From: JANQRV01 sp964533785
GTDB taxonomy: Bacteria > Bacteroidota > Bacteroidia > Chitinophagales > Saprospiraceae
Assembly: GCA_964533785.1 (NCBI GenBank)
Contig: CAZHNG010000145.1
Location: forward strand, 1 to 15,565
Length of the DNA: 15,565 nt
Direction of reading: 5' to 3'
Shown here: piece by piece, positions 14,880 through 15,565 of the stretch
Layout: every line of letters starts with the position of its first letter
How positions within the stretch are numbered: the stretch's first letter is position 1
Notes under the pieces: generated by a model
What the model saw: the letters and a program-made list of their open reading frames with translations, nothing else
What the model was told of the DNA's origin: nothing
Databases searched by the model: none
Made by a program: the position numbers and the translations under genes

Positions 14880-15140
14880 TTATTGATTTAAAAAAAAAGT
14901 TACCGCCTCTTTTGGGATTGAAATGTGACATTTGTCATCAGTATAGGTAATAATTGTCAAATCATTTTTTGAGTACCTAATAATTGCCGGACCATCTGAT
15001 TGTTGCTCCAATTCATTGCCATACTTGTTCATTACGCTGAGTAAAAGTACTTTTGATGGCTCTTCACGATCTTTTGTTCTTGAAAAATAACTGATTATGT
15101 AGAAAATGAGAAAAATTTTCTCATTAAAATGACGATTCAT
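14880..15140 (-). CDS. Small hypothetical protein upstream of DoxX
   Basis: This is an 86-codon frame I do not recognise. Residues 1-30 are a hydrophobic/basic lead (IFLIFYIISYF). Residues about 35-86 look more like a compact beta-rich domain (GPAIIRYSKNDLTIITYTDD, then KCHISIPKEAVTFFL). A second ATG at residue 37 (15032) gives a 50-residue product without the lead and may be the true start. The gene ends in a run of nine T on its strand, 11 nt before the DoxX ATG, which suggests a shared transcript. Coding status is uncertain. Confidence 0.4.
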   Translation of the reverse strand: MNRHFNEKIFLIFYIISYFSRTKDREEPSKVLLLSVMNKYGNELEQQSDGPAIIRYSKNDLTIITYTDDKCHISIPKEAVTFFLNQ

Positions 15141-15278
15141 TTAAACTTTATTAGCTGGATAGCACAATATTGGATACTTACGGAGCCTCGAATTTAAAGA
15201 TTATCGAAGTAATACAAATATCTGGGAATGATATGCTGTGGGTTTTCCATTGAAAATGTACTGTTCTGTTTTCTATTG

Positions 15279-15422
15279 GACTTTTGACGCTAGACGCTAG
15301 ATTTTAGACAACAAACCGCTGATACTCAATGGATATCAATTTTTCAGAATAAATAAAATTTCCGTTGATTGTCAATTAGTTAGAATTTTTAGTCTAACTT
15401 CTAGAGTCTAGCGTCAAAAGTC
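15279..15422. repeat. Heptamer repeats forming a 17-bp inverted pair
   Basis: gacttttgacgctagac (15279-15295) is the exact reverse complement of 15406-15422, with 110 nt between. Each arm sits in a heptamer-periodic stretch: read on the minus strand the left one has TCTAGCG twice and then TCAAAAG, and the right one on the plus strand has TCTAGAG, TCTAGCG, TCAAAAG and TCTAGTT. The arms could pair into a long stem, or simply be two insertions of one repeat type in opposite orientations. Confidence 0.75.
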
Positions 15423-15486
15423 TAGTTCTCTACCTGTTATCAAGTTTTGGATTGGAAGTTATCTTTCCAACTGTTATTTTTCCGCC

Positions 15487-15498
15487 ACGACATGTCGT
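15487..15498. promoter_or_regulatory. Perfect 12-bp palindrome acgacatgtcgt
   Basis: A perfect dyad, with short flanking GCC/GGC bases extending it imperfectly. It could be a dimeric regulator's operator or the tip of a REP-like hairpin. No gene in the window clearly starts beside it, so its target would lie to the right. Confidence 0.4.
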
Positions 15499-15565
15499 AA
15501 GGCAAAATGCTTAGGGCAAACGCATCAAAATGATTCGCCCAAAACTTTCAGTAAATATTCATTAT

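Larger units (their letters stand above)
15141..15565. other. Gene-free, repeat-rich region at the right end
   Basis: I see no convincing gene in these 425 nt. The region is A/T-rich and contains two facing heptamer-type repeats (15279-15301 and 15401-15427), a 6-bp hairpin ttggaa/ttccaa near 15454-15472, a perfect 12-bp palindrome (15487-15498) and an imperfect GGGC...GCCC hairpin at 15514-15540. It should also hold the promoter of the small ORF/DoxX operon, but no TAnnTTTG match is exact. Confidence 0.65.

Noticed and set aside
15214..15221. GATATTTG on the minus strand as a -7 element for the small ORF/DoxX operon
   Set aside because: One mismatch to TAnnTTTG and no TTG at a suitable distance upstream.

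Overview
The window looks like ordinary chromosome of a Bacteroidota bacterium, most likely from or near Saprospiraceae (Lewinella-like). Evidence in the sequence: a protein ending in a type IX secretion (T9SS) sorting domain, a DUF4271 gene next to hemD, a TPR histidine kinase of the LytS/YehU type, Tat-exported Gfo/Idh/MocA and TIM-barrel proteins, A/T-rich starts with little Shine-Dalgarno, and two promoter elements of the Bacteroidota form TAnnTTTG. The family-level placement is inference.

Layout. 1-375: a possible gene tail and a small helix-turn-helix (excisionase-like) gene with no ATG, then a 12-bp tandem repeat and a strong bidirectional terminator. 376-450 (-): tRNA-Val(UAC) with a good promoter. 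574-2625 (-): TPR-containing membrane histidine kinase whose 3' end appears frameshifted in a G7 run. 2740-3615 (+): exported hydroxypyruvate-isomerase-like TIM barrel. 3795-6464 (-): PhoD-type alkaline phosphatase fused to two DUF4397 repeats and a T9SS sorting domain. 6579-8998 (-): probable operon DUF4271 - hemD - CoA-type Nudix hydrolase. 9274-10575 (+): two-TM sensor histidine kinase with no adjacent response regulator. 10846-12516 (-): fhs. 12613-15140 (-): small ORF - DoxX - Tat-exported Gfo/Idh/MocA oxidoreductase, ending in a hairpin terminator. 15141-15565: gene-free sequence rich in repeats.

How the genes relate. Three working groups are visible. hemD makes the tetrapyrrole ring for heme and shares an operon with a membrane protein and a housekeeping Nudix enzyme. 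The DoxX/Gfo-Idh pair may be an envelope redox module. The two histidine kinases both lack a partner regulator here. fhs supplies 10-formyl-THF.

The most informative oddities are: (1) the 1-nt discrepancy in the 592-598 homopolymer, whose correction restores a canonical kinase C-terminus; (2) intergenic repeats with 7-bp periodicity at about six places, all outside recognised genes, resembling cyanobacterial STRR heptamer repeats; (3) a second repeat type sharing 'acttcgcgt' and 'gcggtga' in two of the convergent gene junctions. No clearly new defence or metabolic system was found.
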